Assembly (NCBI RefSeq): GCF_000006405.1
Contig: NW_003213889.1
Location: 342,229-406,228, forward strand
Length of the DNA: 64,000 bases
Reading direction: 5' to 3'
Source: Perkinsus marinus ATCC 50983
Taxonomy: Eukaryota; Perkinsozoa; Perkinsida; Perkinsidae
Every line of letters starts with the position of its first letter. Positions within the stretch are counted from its first letter, which is position 1. The translations under genes and the position numbers were made by a program. Positions 22,816-33,269 of the stretch are shown piece after piece. The notes beneath the pieces were generated by a model, which worked only from the letters and a program-made list of their open reading frames with translations, made no database searches and had not been told where the DNA came from.

Positions 22816-23152
22816 TAATGGGACTGGAAAACGAGGCGTGACCTGACATAACTATAGCGCACTGTACAACACAACAGTATTACACATAGTTAAGGGAGAA
22901 GTGTGGCAAATTGCCACTGGCAATCAACACATCCACCAAACACTAACACAGACATGCAACAAGAAAGGGTAAGATCTGTAGAGCATCCTTTTCCCAGTGA
23001 CCATAGGTATCAAATAGGCACATGTGAAGGGTCGTTGTTGTTGTTGATCTCAGACCTAATGGGTACACAGTCGTTATGGTAGTATAATTACCGATACCAC
23101 ACCAAGGCATACAAGGTCTATTTCGCTCCTAGTATTACAAAGCTGTCCGCCT
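22816..23152. other. Intergenic region, no gene recognised
   Basis: This lies between the SLC35F6-like start and the minisatellite. I see nothing in it. It likely holds the transporter promoter. Confidence 0.4.
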
Positions 23153-24188
23153 GGGGCAACTATGCCACGATCACGATATATCCTAGTACAATCAATCCCC
23201 ACACGCGGGGCAACTATGCCACGATTGCGAGATATACTCAAGTACAATAGATTCCCATACGCGGGGCAACTATGCCACGATCCCGAGATATACTCAAGTA
23301 CAATAAATTCCTTGAAGCGGGGCAACTATGCCACGATCTCGAAGAATGCTCAAGTATAATCAATTCTCTCAAGCGGGGTAACTATGCCACGATCTCGAGG
23401 GATGCTCAAGCACAATAAATTCGTTGAAGCGGGGCAACTATGCCACGATCCCGAGATATACTCAAGTACGATGAGTTCCTTGAAGCGAGGCAACTATGCC
23501 ACGATCCGGAGATATACTCAAGTACGATGAGTTCCTTGAAGCGGGGCAGCTATGCCACGATCCCGAGATATACTCAAGTACGATGAGTTCCTTGAAGCGG
23601 GGCAACTATGCCACGATCCGGAGATATACTCAAGTACGATGAGTTCCTTGAAGCGGGGCAACTATGCCACGATCCGGAGATATACTCAAGTACGATGCGT
23701 TCCTTGAAGCGGGGCAACTATGCCACGATCCGGAGATATACTCAAGTACGATGCGTTCCTTGAAGCGAGGCAACTATGCCACGATCCCGAGATATACTCA
23801 AGTACGATGAGTTCCTTGAAGCGGGGCAACTATGCCACGATCCGGAGATATACTCAAGTACGATGCGTTCCTTGAAGCGGGGCAACTATGCCACGATCCC
23901 GAGATATACTCAAGTACGATGCGTTCCTTGAAGCGGGGCAACTATGCCACGATCCGGAGATATACTCAAGTACGATGCGTTCCTTGAAGCGAGGCAACTA
24001 TGCCACGATCCGGAGATATACTCAAGTACGATGCGTTCCTTGAAGCGAGGCAACTATGCCACGATCCCGAGATATACTCAAGTACGATGAGTTCCTTGAA
24101 GCGGGGCAACTATGCCACGATCCGGAGATATACTCAAGTACGATGCGTTCCTTGAAGCGGGGCAACTATGCCACGATCCCGAGATGTG
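23153..24188. repeat. 56-bp minisatellite, 19 units
   Basis: Eighteen full units and one partial unit. The first is 54 bp and the rest are 56 bp. Each unit starts with GGGGCAACTATGCCACGAT, followed by a body such as CCGAGATATACTCAAGTACG and a tail GAGTTCCTTGAAGC. Units 1-5 differ from each other, while units 6-19 are nearly uniform. Variants recur at three sites: GGGG or GAGG at the start, CCCGAG or CCGGAG, and GAGT or GCGT. The variant pattern of units 12-14 recurs as units 17-19, suggesting a five-unit (280-bp) duplication. Since 56 is not a multiple of three, it cannot encode a constant peptide repeat. Confidence 0.97.
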
Positions 24189-24493
24189 CTTTGCTTTCGA
24201 TCACGCTGATCACCCTATTCACGATAATCCAATTGAGTGCAATAAGTGAAGCCAACCGACGAGCCTTTCGGCAGTGAGGATGCTCCCTAAGCTTCGCGAA
24301 GAAGCCACGTTGCGGTCACAGAAGTTCCTTTATGGATGAGCGGCGTCTGCCGTCACCTTGCACGCATGTGCATCAAAAAGCGCGCGCCCGATTTCCGGGC
24401 ATCATGCGCTTACGATCGCGCGCAACAAGTCTACTATCAGCAGCCATATCGCTAATAGTTATAGAGGGTACGTCCCCTCCATATTTGATTATT

Positions 24494-26570
24494 ATGAGTG
24501 GTCCTGATGATACCACTGATGGAGGGAAATGGGATGCTCTGTGGAAAGGTGGCCAAGGTCTCGCTACAGCCTTACAGAGCCAATCAAAGGATGTTGCTGC
24601 CAAGTTACAGGTTCAGGCCCACGACCTGGCCAACCAAGTACTACAAGGAAGCCATATCCCTTCCTTCTCTAGTTGCTATCCCCTAGGTATCCTCAACGGA
24701 GTGGGGAGGTAAAGTGACCACGGCAGTCCAACAGGTGAAAGGACCGGTAGTAGTAGTGGTTATCAATCGCGGTGTTGACAGGCAGCTGAGGGTCTCCATC
24801 GAGACTATCGTAAGGTCGCAGCAACGGTCCTGCCTACCGAGAAGCCCCCGAAGAGGAACATCAACATGAAGCTTGCTTCTCGGATATTTCTAATACCCTT
24901 CCCTGAGAAGAATAGGGTCTCCTCGATTGCCGCGGCGTTCCCGGGCGATTGCAAGATTTTCAACATGTCAGAACGAAAGTAGGCCCTAGATGGATCCGAG
25001 TTGTAATCAGCCCATGATCGACTTCTAGGTACGACCCTTCAGAGGTATTCTCAACCATAGAAACCTCAGTGGTAGACATAGTCTTCCCTGGGCTTCCGTA
25101 TCCCCCTCTCGTCAAGACTGCTGAGATATGCCTCCAAGTCGAAGAGTGGCTCCGTGGAGATCCAACGCGATGTGTTGCGGTAGTAGAAGTACCGGGACTG
25201 CTTACTCTACGTATTTACATCCCTGCTTAGTTACACTGTATTCCTAGTGGGTTGCCTACTCGTACGGCTGTAGTATCGGCATGCTTACTGTTTTGGCTCT
25301 TTCCTGCCGACTACAGCCATCCATTGGATGCAGTGCCCAGGGTATGCAAGTCCCTACCATTGAAAGAAGAGGACCTGTTGCCGAGCCAGAGACGGTAATA
25401 GCATTCTGCATGTCTCTGGTGGACTCCACGAAAGTCTAGTTATGCTTGATGCCTTTGATAGGTATCTCTCTCAGTTCTACCGCTGCATCTGCAGCCGTAG
25501 TATTAGTGACGAGGACAGCTCCGACTCGGGGGGAGATTATCTAACCCCCTTGCCAGTCAGCATGAATATCGTCAAGGTTGTTGTGAAGGCTAATGATGAT
25601 TGCGATAGCGGTACTAATAGTCGCTGGTGTTGTCCATGATATTGTTACCTGCTTCTAGATAGCACACCTCTGGCCAACCCTACCTCTAAGGTAGGATGGA
25701 GGCCGTATCTAGACCTATGGCAGCAGGGACGAAAGCTCTATTCAAGTTGGGAACCTGTGGGAGATGACTCAGCACCGGCTAAGAAGTCCAGAGTCGATGA
25801 GCCCATCCTTACCTTCACAATACCCAATGGTGGTATTCCTATCAGCGAGGATGTACTACTATTAGAGATAGCTCAGCGTACTGTCGAGTATTTTCGTCTC
25901 GCAGGTCATCCTCAGACTACGGACTTATCCTGGACCTCACACTGTGTTCCGTGTCCCCCTACCTTCCCCAGGGGTTCTCTATCATGACCAAGCTACGTGT
26001 ATATCGCTTACCCGAGCCGATATCGATGGAGGTGTACTATCGGAATTCGTGGATGATGTTGAAGTGTTCCTCTCCTTTGAGGGTAATAGTATCCTAGAGT
26101 TACTTGTAGGATAGCGGTCTTCTCTGAATTAAGATACGCATGTCGACGAGGAGAGTTCAGCTATTCGGAACGCTCGGCAAGTTCTTGCCGATTGCCGGAC
26201 CAAGTTCAGACGTCATTACACAGAGGACGTCACTAAAGGTCGTAGTAGCAGTAGAAGCAGTAATAGCAAAGGGAATAGCAAGTCTAGTCGGAAAGAGGTA
26301 GGGAACGATAATAGATGGTGTCGAGAAGTCAACTTATGTCAGAGGAAGTCCTCGGGGGATTCTCACAAGCGCAAGCATAAGGCTGCTGTCAGCTGCGAGA
26401 AGCATAGTCCTGTGCTTACCAAGGCCGTCGAGCCTGCGATGAGCACTCAGGCCAAGGATACTGAGCTTACTCCGAGTGCTGCTACTGTGGGCACTCAAAG
26501 CGTGAATGATATATCAATACCTCTGGGGTCACCAGTGGATGATGTAGAATTGGGCCTTGATGACTTGTAA
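24494..26570 (+). CDS. PTEN/auxilin-like protein with an altered phosphatase loop
   Basis: At least eight phase-consistent exons: 24494-24637, 24687-24746, 24782-24978, 25029-25179, 25231-25394, 25435-25610, 25659-25904 and 25972 onward. An N-terminal amphipathic region is followed by a tensin/PTEN-type domain (residues about 90-240): KLASRIFLIPFPEKN, then IFNMSERKYDPSEV, then a P-loop LHCIPSGLPTRT. That loop has seven residues between Cys187 and Arg195 where active enzymes have five, so catalysis is doubtful, as in auxilin and GAK. A C2-like part follows (YLDLWQQGRKLYSS). After 26100 the splicing is unclear; a Ser/Lys-rich frame runs to a TAA at 26570. No kinase or J domain is seen. Introns are 35-67 nt. 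Confidence 0.75.
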
Positions 26571-27686
26571 TAGGGGTTGCCTTGGAGTAGAGAGGTAGTG
26601 TGGTGATTAGGTATGGCTTAACGGAAGTAGATGAGTATACGGCATGGGATGCCCAAGGGGGCTCCCCTCAAGAGGATGATGAGTCACGACGATGTTGCGG
26701 TCCGGCTGATAGTCCCCCTATATTTACGGGGAAGGGATGACACTTGATATGAACTGCTATCAACAACGTCCTCGTCATCATCATGATCATTTTCTTTATC
26801 ATTTGTCTCATCTTCGGGTGATGCCCTGGCCCCCCCCCCCCATCTGCTGTTGTCCTCTTGCCACCACTGCTTAGTTGAACGCTCGAGGTTATAGAGATAG
26901 TGATGAATGTCTTATCACGCCGACTTGCGTTGATCAGTTGTCAAGAAACATCCGTCTGGGGTATCCGGTCGCTCCTTATCATACCTTGCCACCTGCATTA
27001 TATCACCGTCATGATCCCATGAGCTTGGCTGTTGCATGTTTCTATTCCCGCTGTCCAGAGGAAGGCTGGTCGCTTACTAAGGAGGGGAGGGGGCAATTTC
27101 CGAAGCATCATTATCATTGATGCCATTGATAATGGCCTTAGCAGAGGAGGCTAGCAAGGGAGGGAGCATTCCTGTGAAGGATGGTGAGGTTTCTATGCTT
27201 CATCTGTTCATAGTAACCGACAGGGTGGTATGAAGTCGATAGAGAGCTGTAGTTGAAGGCCAGCGAGAACTTTTCACTGAGGGTGACGGTGTGTGGACAT
27301 CTGGAGATGGGTAAGCATCATGCTGGGGTAAGTTCAGAAGGCTGGATGTATCTTATAGAGCTTATTAAGGCAGTTGTTGGGCCCATCGTGACCAGGCGGG
27401 ACAGGCGGAAGAGGGTTAATGAGTATATACCATATTTGAGTGCTATAGCGGTAGCATTGTACTTGAGAATTTAATAGATGGTCCAGTGTGTTAGTACGGA
27501 AGGGTTTTATGCCGCTTTCGAGGATCAACAGCCGGGTCTGCCCAGGAACTGCGTATTACACGCATGTAAATGAGTTCGCCTTACCACGGCTTAGTGCATG
27601 TTGAGTTGTTACAGTTTCTCGTTGACTCGGTCTGGCTTCGTTATAGGGGCTTCCCCTTTCACAGAACTAGTCCTAGTGTGGCATCA
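26571..27686 (+). other. Possible exons of an unresolved plus-strand gene
   Basis: Several short open stretches look coding but I could not join them. One lies at 26875-27118 (containing DECLITPTCVDQLSRNIRLG), one at about 27250-27312 and one at about 27335-27412 (WMYLIELIKAVVGPIV). They could be a small gene or 5' exons of the CHMP7-type gene. A CT/C-rich run is present near 26830. Confidence 0.25.
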
Positions 27687-29702
27687 ATGTCGATGAGCAG
27701 GGAGCCCAGTAGCAGCGCCTGCCTTCCTCTGCCCTTACGACAGGAGCTCGAGCTCGACAACAACTTCAACCAATCACGAGTGCGGTGGTGTACCCGGTGG
27801 TGCTAGAGGGGAGGCCCTTCGGTCAGGTATGTAGCACATACAATGGTCATGACAATGAAGCGTATAAAGTGAAGTACTGGTCTGATCTAATCTCAACGGT
27901 TTTACAATATGAAGGAGGTGTAGCGACGACATGCACAGAGGTGCGGAAGGTAGGCCTCCCCCTGATGAGGTAGTAGTAGGAGGAGGAGCCTTCCTTTAGT
28001 GGTGGGCCCGGTATGTGAACCCTCGGCAAGCCCTGCCGAGTCTGCCTGCCATCATAGCGGAGTCAAACGAGATATTGACCGAGACACAGACGGGTAGAGA
28101 GTATGCGGATTTATGGTCTCAACCGGCAGTAACAGCAGTAGCAGGAGCCGCTGAGAACAACGCGGGGTGAGCTTCGTGATAGAGGCCTTGGCTTTAGCGC
28201 GTCCTGGGAGAACTGTAGCGAGTCTGTAGTTTTTAGGTCAGGACTGATCACCAAAATGGCAGGCATCGTCCGAGGACTCTTCTGGAGCAGTGATAGTACA
28301 GCTGATGAAAAGGGTAGCACTCGGAATACTCATGTCTGCTGCAGACTATTCTTGTTAATCCTATGCTAGACGTAGGAGATGATACCGTACTGTTCTCGAG
28401 ACGGCGACTATCCCAGCTAACGGCCAGAGTGTTGAGGAGGACCTCTGCTGCTCACGACAATTCGGTCTTAACACTGCAAGAGTTCGATCACATTGTGGAG
28501 GAGGAACTAACGAGCAGTACGCTGACTGTGTGGTCTCCGGTCTACTTCTGTTGGACCTCTCAGTGAGAGCCACTTCGGTTGGATTCGGGCTTAGTGTCCC
28601 AGCCTGTGGGAAGGCAAAGGAGGCTGTTTTAGCATACATGGCGTCGGTCGGGAAGGCCTCAGTGTTCTGTGATACTGTGGGTACGACCTCGGGGATGCTG
28701 CGGGGTGTGAAGGTAGTGAACAGCCCTGTCGTGAAGCTCCCAACTCGATGGTAGGTGGGCAGCCCTACAGTAGCAGGCCCTGTCGATAAGGCACATCTGG
28801 TCCATAGAATAGCCTTGGGCAGAATCGACACCATGGAGGTGACCACTCTGGTGACTTTTGAGCCGTTTGCAGTAGGGCACATGTCAGGAGTCCCTCACAG
28901 CTGCATGGTCTAAGGCTGACAGTCGGGCTCGAGAACACCTTCGTGCTGGTGAGTAGCATTGATGATCTTTGCTAATCTCACCGTCCTGTCCCTGCTAGGT
29001 CGCAAGCCTTTAGCGTTGCAAGCATTGAAGGAACGGTCTCTACTACAGGGCCGACTAGACGAGCTAGGTAAATATCGTCTTCAGCTCCAGAGCACTAGTA
29101 AGGCCTTCGCTGTGAGGAGGAAGTAGCAGCCTATAGCGACTCTGTCAGGCGGGTTCACAGCAACAGCTGAAATACAGAGTATAGTGGTTGAGGCTCTTTC
29201 GGCAAGCACGATGATGGCAAAGGAACAGAAGGTCAGTGGTTCTCTACGATAGTATTCTGGAGTGATGCTCCGGTTTAGGTCGACTTGGAACACGTTGATA
29301 AGCTAGCCGAGGACATGCAGGAAGTGAGAGAAGACATAGAAGTGAGCTCTGGCCTATGGACTGTATCTATGAGGGATTCCCTCCAGCTGGTGTCGGATGC
29401 CATAGCGGCGATGTCTCTGAATGGTGGTGCTGCAGTAGAACAGGATCCCGACCTACAGGCTGAGCTCGATAAGCTCATGGACGAGCAACAGGATATTGAC
29501 GTGATTGCTGTTAAGGAGCAGGTGGGTGGGCAACAGGAGGCTCTACGACATCATTGGTATAATCGATCAGGTTGCAGCAGCACCGTCTGTCCCGACAGAC
29601 GTCGTTGGAGGGGAGCCGGTGAAAACTATCTTGTCCGAAGATTCGAAAGCTAACAGCACAGCGAGTTCCCCTTCAAGATTGATGATGTCCGAACCAGTGT
29701 AG
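27687..29702 (+). CDS. CHMP7: CHMP7-type ESCRT-III protein
   Basis: A many-exon gene with the full CHMP7 layout: an N-terminal winged-helix region followed by a Snf7 domain. CHMP7 nucleates ESCRT-III at the nuclear envelope and endosomes. Early exons read YKVKYWSDLISTVLQYEGG, then (28000-28166) NPRQALPSLPAIIAESNEIL, then (from 28237) GLITKMAGIVRGLFWSS, matching the human order. The Snf7 core is ADSRAREHLRAGRKPLALQA, then LDELGKYRLQLQ, then VDLEHVDKLAEDMQEVREDI and DPDLQAELDKLMDE. Clear introns are 27950-27999, 28167-28236, 28314-28369, 28713-28754, 28851-28875 (25 nt), 28949-28998, 29098-29136, 29233-29278, 29342-29386 and 29522-29570. The first exon and the join near 28520-28610 are uncertain. 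Confidence 0.85.
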
Positions 29703-31037
29703 CATCGTGTAGCAGACTTCTCACTCTCCTGTAGATGTTGCCGAGTTGAAGTCGTTAAGGGGAGGTGAGTCACTACTGCGCTGCGCTTAAATATTCACTA
29801 TAGTGTCACATTGGTTGCAACCATTGTGTGGGCACACGCCAACAATCGGACATATCATCATGTCCATCAGAATTACGCAGCGTCAACCGGAGAGCGCCCT
29901 TAGAGAGAAGCAGAAAAGAATGACACTCCTAAACATGCTTGAAGCCATGATGTGGTATCATGACTCAACACTGACTAGCAGTGCTGTCATAGCCCAGAAA
30001 GAGAGGAGTCTTATGTCCGATTCGACACCCCAGTTCTGTCCAATACAAGAGGTGTTGTCTCGAGTGTTGTTGGAGCAGAAATATGATGGAAAGCAAATGC
30101 ATATATATGTTATATCGTCAGGTATGGGATAATCCAACAGCATTCGCCGGCATTACTGTGAGTGTGCATTATTGCAAATTGGTTGTCAAGTTCGTAGTCG
30201 TTGCGTTGAATTAGTGAGGACATAGATTTATCTGTGCTCAATGTTTCTTGTTGTGACTGCTGAGGGTGATAATAGCAGTTAGTGACATGACACGCGCTGC
30301 TGCAGGATAATCACGCATACTTCAACCCTGGACGCTACTAATCGCAGCAAGAATCATATCTTCACGGAAAATAATATTCGAGGGTTTCTATTAATTACTG
30401 ATATTCGCATGATAGAATTACACCGACAAAGGGAATGGTTAGAGTATAGCAAGAGTGACATCATGAACCTGGAGGGTAGCAATTGGACCGACGTAGTCGT
30501 TGTTGAGCTCACCGTCACCTTCCTGCTCTACATAGGCGTTGTCGACATTCTACCATTCTCGAATGGCGGATAAACTGTACCTGATGCATCTAGAGGAGAC
30601 AGTATCCAGTGATACAAACTCGTATCACTGTAGAGATGTACAAACATTTATACTTGTACATTAGAGGAGAAAGTATACAGTGTAGTTAATATAGACTCGA
30701 TGATCACCTGTCTCTGATAAGATGGAGCTGAGTTGACATATGAAAGTTGACTTCTAACAGTCGGGGGATACGGTTGGGTTACGAGACAAATCCTTAGGTA
30801 GAACGGTGACCGGATGGGTGAGGAAAATAAGAGAGACCATCAGTGATGTGTACACCTTGCCGGAAAGGCTATGGGTGATAGCGTACCACTGATAGGTAGG
30901 AGGCGGCCGACGGCGCCGATATGTACATCAGAAGTAGTGTGACAATTCAGTCCGCTGTAACAGTTGACAAGATTCAGGTTTTCAACAGAAGTTTGGTCCT
31001 GTTGGCGAGACGAGAGAAAATGTGACTTTCGTATCTT
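29703..31037. other. Intergenic region with weak open frame and hairpins
   Basis: A plus-strand frame at about 29860-30132 (beginning MSIRITQRQPESALREKQKR) could be a small gene, but nothing supports it further. The rest shows no gene up to the gap. The paired hairpins at 30591-30682 are listed separately. Confidence 0.35.
30591..30682. repeat. Two adjacent hairpins framed by a direct repeat
   Basis: Hairpin 1 (30607-30630) pairs CAGTGATAC with GTATCACTG around a 6-nt loop. Hairpin 2 (30636-30661) pairs ATGTACAA with TTGTACAT around a 10-nt loop. The pair is framed by imperfect direct repeats beginning TAGAGGAGACAGTAT and TAGAGGAGAAAGTAT. No gene overlaps it. Confidence 0.85.
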
Positions 31038-31137
31038 NNNNNNNNNNNNNNNNNNNNNNNNNNNNNNNNNNNNNNNNNNNNNNNNNNNNNNNNNNNNNNN
31101 NNNNNNNNNNNNNNNNNNNNNNNNNNNNNNNNNNNNN
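31038..31137. other. Assembly gap (100 N)
   Basis: Exactly 100 unknown bases, a conventional gap size, lying in a gene-poor stretch. Confidence 1.
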
Positions 31138-31284
31138 CCCTCCCTCCCACATGAAAGGGAGTCCCTTCGGTGTCCTCTGGTGACATTGTTGGATGCAACC
31201 AGCCGATCACTTTGAGTGGCACCTCAACTCAGTACAGTATCACATATAGAGCAAAATGATTGGACAATAAGTCTGTGAATAGAG

Positions 31285-31995
31285 TCACGAATCTTGATGG
31301 GGCTGTTGCCGTTGTCTTTTCCTCCTACGCTTACGTCGCTTGCCGCCTTGCACAGGTGGAGGCGCTGTTGCCGAGTCTTCACCATCTAGCGCCGAGAGCC
31401 GTCCCTTGAGACGGATGGACACCAGCCTACCTGCTTTATTGTTCACCGCTGGACCCGCATCGCGATTCGACGATGGTGTGGTACTATGACTTGGCTGGGC
31501 GTCCCTAATACATAATCCATCCACTCAGCCATAATACGGATTCGCCCTCTACTGCGGATCCTTCTCATCCTCATTAATTCCCTCCTCCGCCTCGTTAGCT
31601 GGAGGAAAGGGCTCCTCCGTCAGCAAGCCTACGTACCAGTCACAGGCGCTCAGGGCAGAAGGGCTCTCTACCAGATGCTGTGTTATCTACATGAGCCTTC
31701 GGAAGTGTCCCCTCGTAGTGTTGGGGTTGGTACCGCTGATCGCCCGACAAAGCCGGCAAGTCTGTATCTAAGACCTCACATGTGTTTACTCCCCCCAGCC
31801 CATGGCCCGACTTTCGAGGAGCACCCGCCTGTCAAGCCGACCAGAGTCCGCTTCCTGATGATAGAATGACCACTAAGAGCAGTAATGCATTCAAGCTACC
31901 GAGTCTAGCTGAGTGTAGGGATTGCCTCGCCACTGCCAAGGACACCGACAGTAGGCTGATGATGATGATGCACACCAGTTGAATGCTGACTGCAT
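31285..31995 (-). CDS. Uncharacterised spliced gene with a basic C-terminus
   Basis: The last two exons are clear. One carries TEEPFPPANEAEEGINEDEK. After an intron ending near 31507, the last exon runs to the TGA at 31285 and ends in a very basic tail (GGKRRKRRRKRQRQQ) that could be a nuclear or nucleolar signal. Upstream exons back to an ATG at 31995 can be joined, but one of the introns needed is only about 22 nt, so the 5' half is doubtful. I do not recognise a family. Confidence 0.4.
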
Positions 31996-32122
31996 TGCCA
32001 GGCTCACAAAAGGCCACAACTCAACATCCCCACTACGAACTCAAAGCAAGGTTGATACAAGGGTAGTAATAGTTCAATAAGAACATGGTAACGATCATCA
32101 TGCACGAGCAAGGCAGTCGAGG

Positions 32123-32865
32123 TCACCTCGTGGGTGATCTAAACCTTGAAGATCCTCTCCGAGGGGAGGTATAACATGTCACCAACGCCAAAGCGTATAC
32201 AAGATCAGCACTCATATTCTTGAGCTGATATCGTCTAGTCCGTACGCCAGCGACAACACTAAGATCGATCTGCGTGGGAGGGTCAAGCCTGAAGCTGGCC
32301 CTAGCCATCTCCTCGAGTGACCAGGTGGCAACCCTCTTGAAGCAGTTGGCATCATCGTAGAGAGCAAAGAACCCCTCAGCATTATACAGATCGATGGTAA
32401 GGAACATGTCACAGTCCGGGCTGATGGTAAGCCAGCCAGCAGTAAGCTCTCGACAACAGCATCGGCCGCCCTGCCGTGTTAGAGCAATAGCGTCCATCGC
32501 AGTCATGCCGGACAGCTTGGAGACACTCTCGAAGAGGAGGAGCAGTTCGCGGTTGTTACGATGGTCTCTGGTAGCTGGAGGGTGACGGTGTATGGTGACA
32601 GCAGGTGTCGACCATACAAGATCTTGCCTGTGCTCCTTGGGGCCTTCATGAAGCTGAAATTCTAAAGGACTGTATCTGTCCAGGAAGAGGGGCATACCCC
32701 CAATGATGCTCTTCATGACCTACGCTTTCCCCATGGGTATATAGCTTTTCGACATGGCACACTGCAAGACGTTATTCAAGCTGACCGGAGGGAAAAGTTC
32801 ACCATTGAACTCCTCACAGTACTTCGCTAGGTCAGGACGACTAACGCCACCACAGACGAGGCGAA
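32123..32865 (-). CDS. Uncharacterised protein, two or more exons
   Basis: A long minus-strand frame (32123-32716) with good coding character includes LTAGWLTISPDCDMFLTIDL and NAEGFFALYDDANCFKRVAT. It is preceded by an exon at about 32725-32865 reading RPDLAKYCEEFNGELFPPVS. The intron would lie near 32710-32725 and is not settled. The product is globular, with no signal peptide or membrane span. I do not recognise a family. Confidence 0.5.
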
Positions 32866-32875
32866 TCTAAGTGGA

Positions 32876-33091
32876 CTATATAAATCGCGCATTCTCTGAG
32901 TGAAGCCTTGCATGTTCCTCATCCTTCTTTCGACTAGCAGCCTCCTTAGCATTCGCCTGGGCCGACATCACTCGCCATACGCCAAAGTAACACCCAGCCA
33001 GGATGAGGAAGAGGACCTGTAGGGGGAGTGGACGACTTGGACAGAGGCCTACTAGTTCACCTGTGGCCTTCCAAAGATCTCCCATAGCCAT
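32876..33091 (-). CDS. Small single-span membrane protein
   Basis: One exon, 71 residues, with an ATG at 33091. A short N-terminus is followed by one hydrophobic span (LPLQVLFLILAGCYFGVW) and a strongly charged C-terminal helix (ANAKEAASRKKDEEHARLHS). The layout resembles small integral membrane proteins of mitochondria or ER, but I cannot name the family. The stop lies about 10 bp from the start of the next unknown gene. Confidence 0.5.
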   Translation of the reverse strand: MAMGDLWKATGELVGLCPSRPLPLQVLFLILAGCYFGVWRVMSAQANAKEAASRKKDEEHARLHSENARFI

Positions 33092-33269
33092 AATATGGCG
33101 CTATAAAAGAGCCATGCTAACGTGTTGATGATGGTCATGAGGCTGCTGCTGCTGCTCATAAGCTTACACTGTAACCGAAATTCCCAATAGAATTCGGGCA
33201 ACGCAATACGTTAGTCCCACGAGCAAATAACAAATAGAAAAGTTGGAAAAATACACTCTTTTGGGTATA

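Noticed and set aside
23153-24188. CRISPR-like look of the regular 56-bp array
   Set aside because: There are no unique spacers: the whole 56-bp unit repeats. The genome is eukaryotic. It is a minisatellite.
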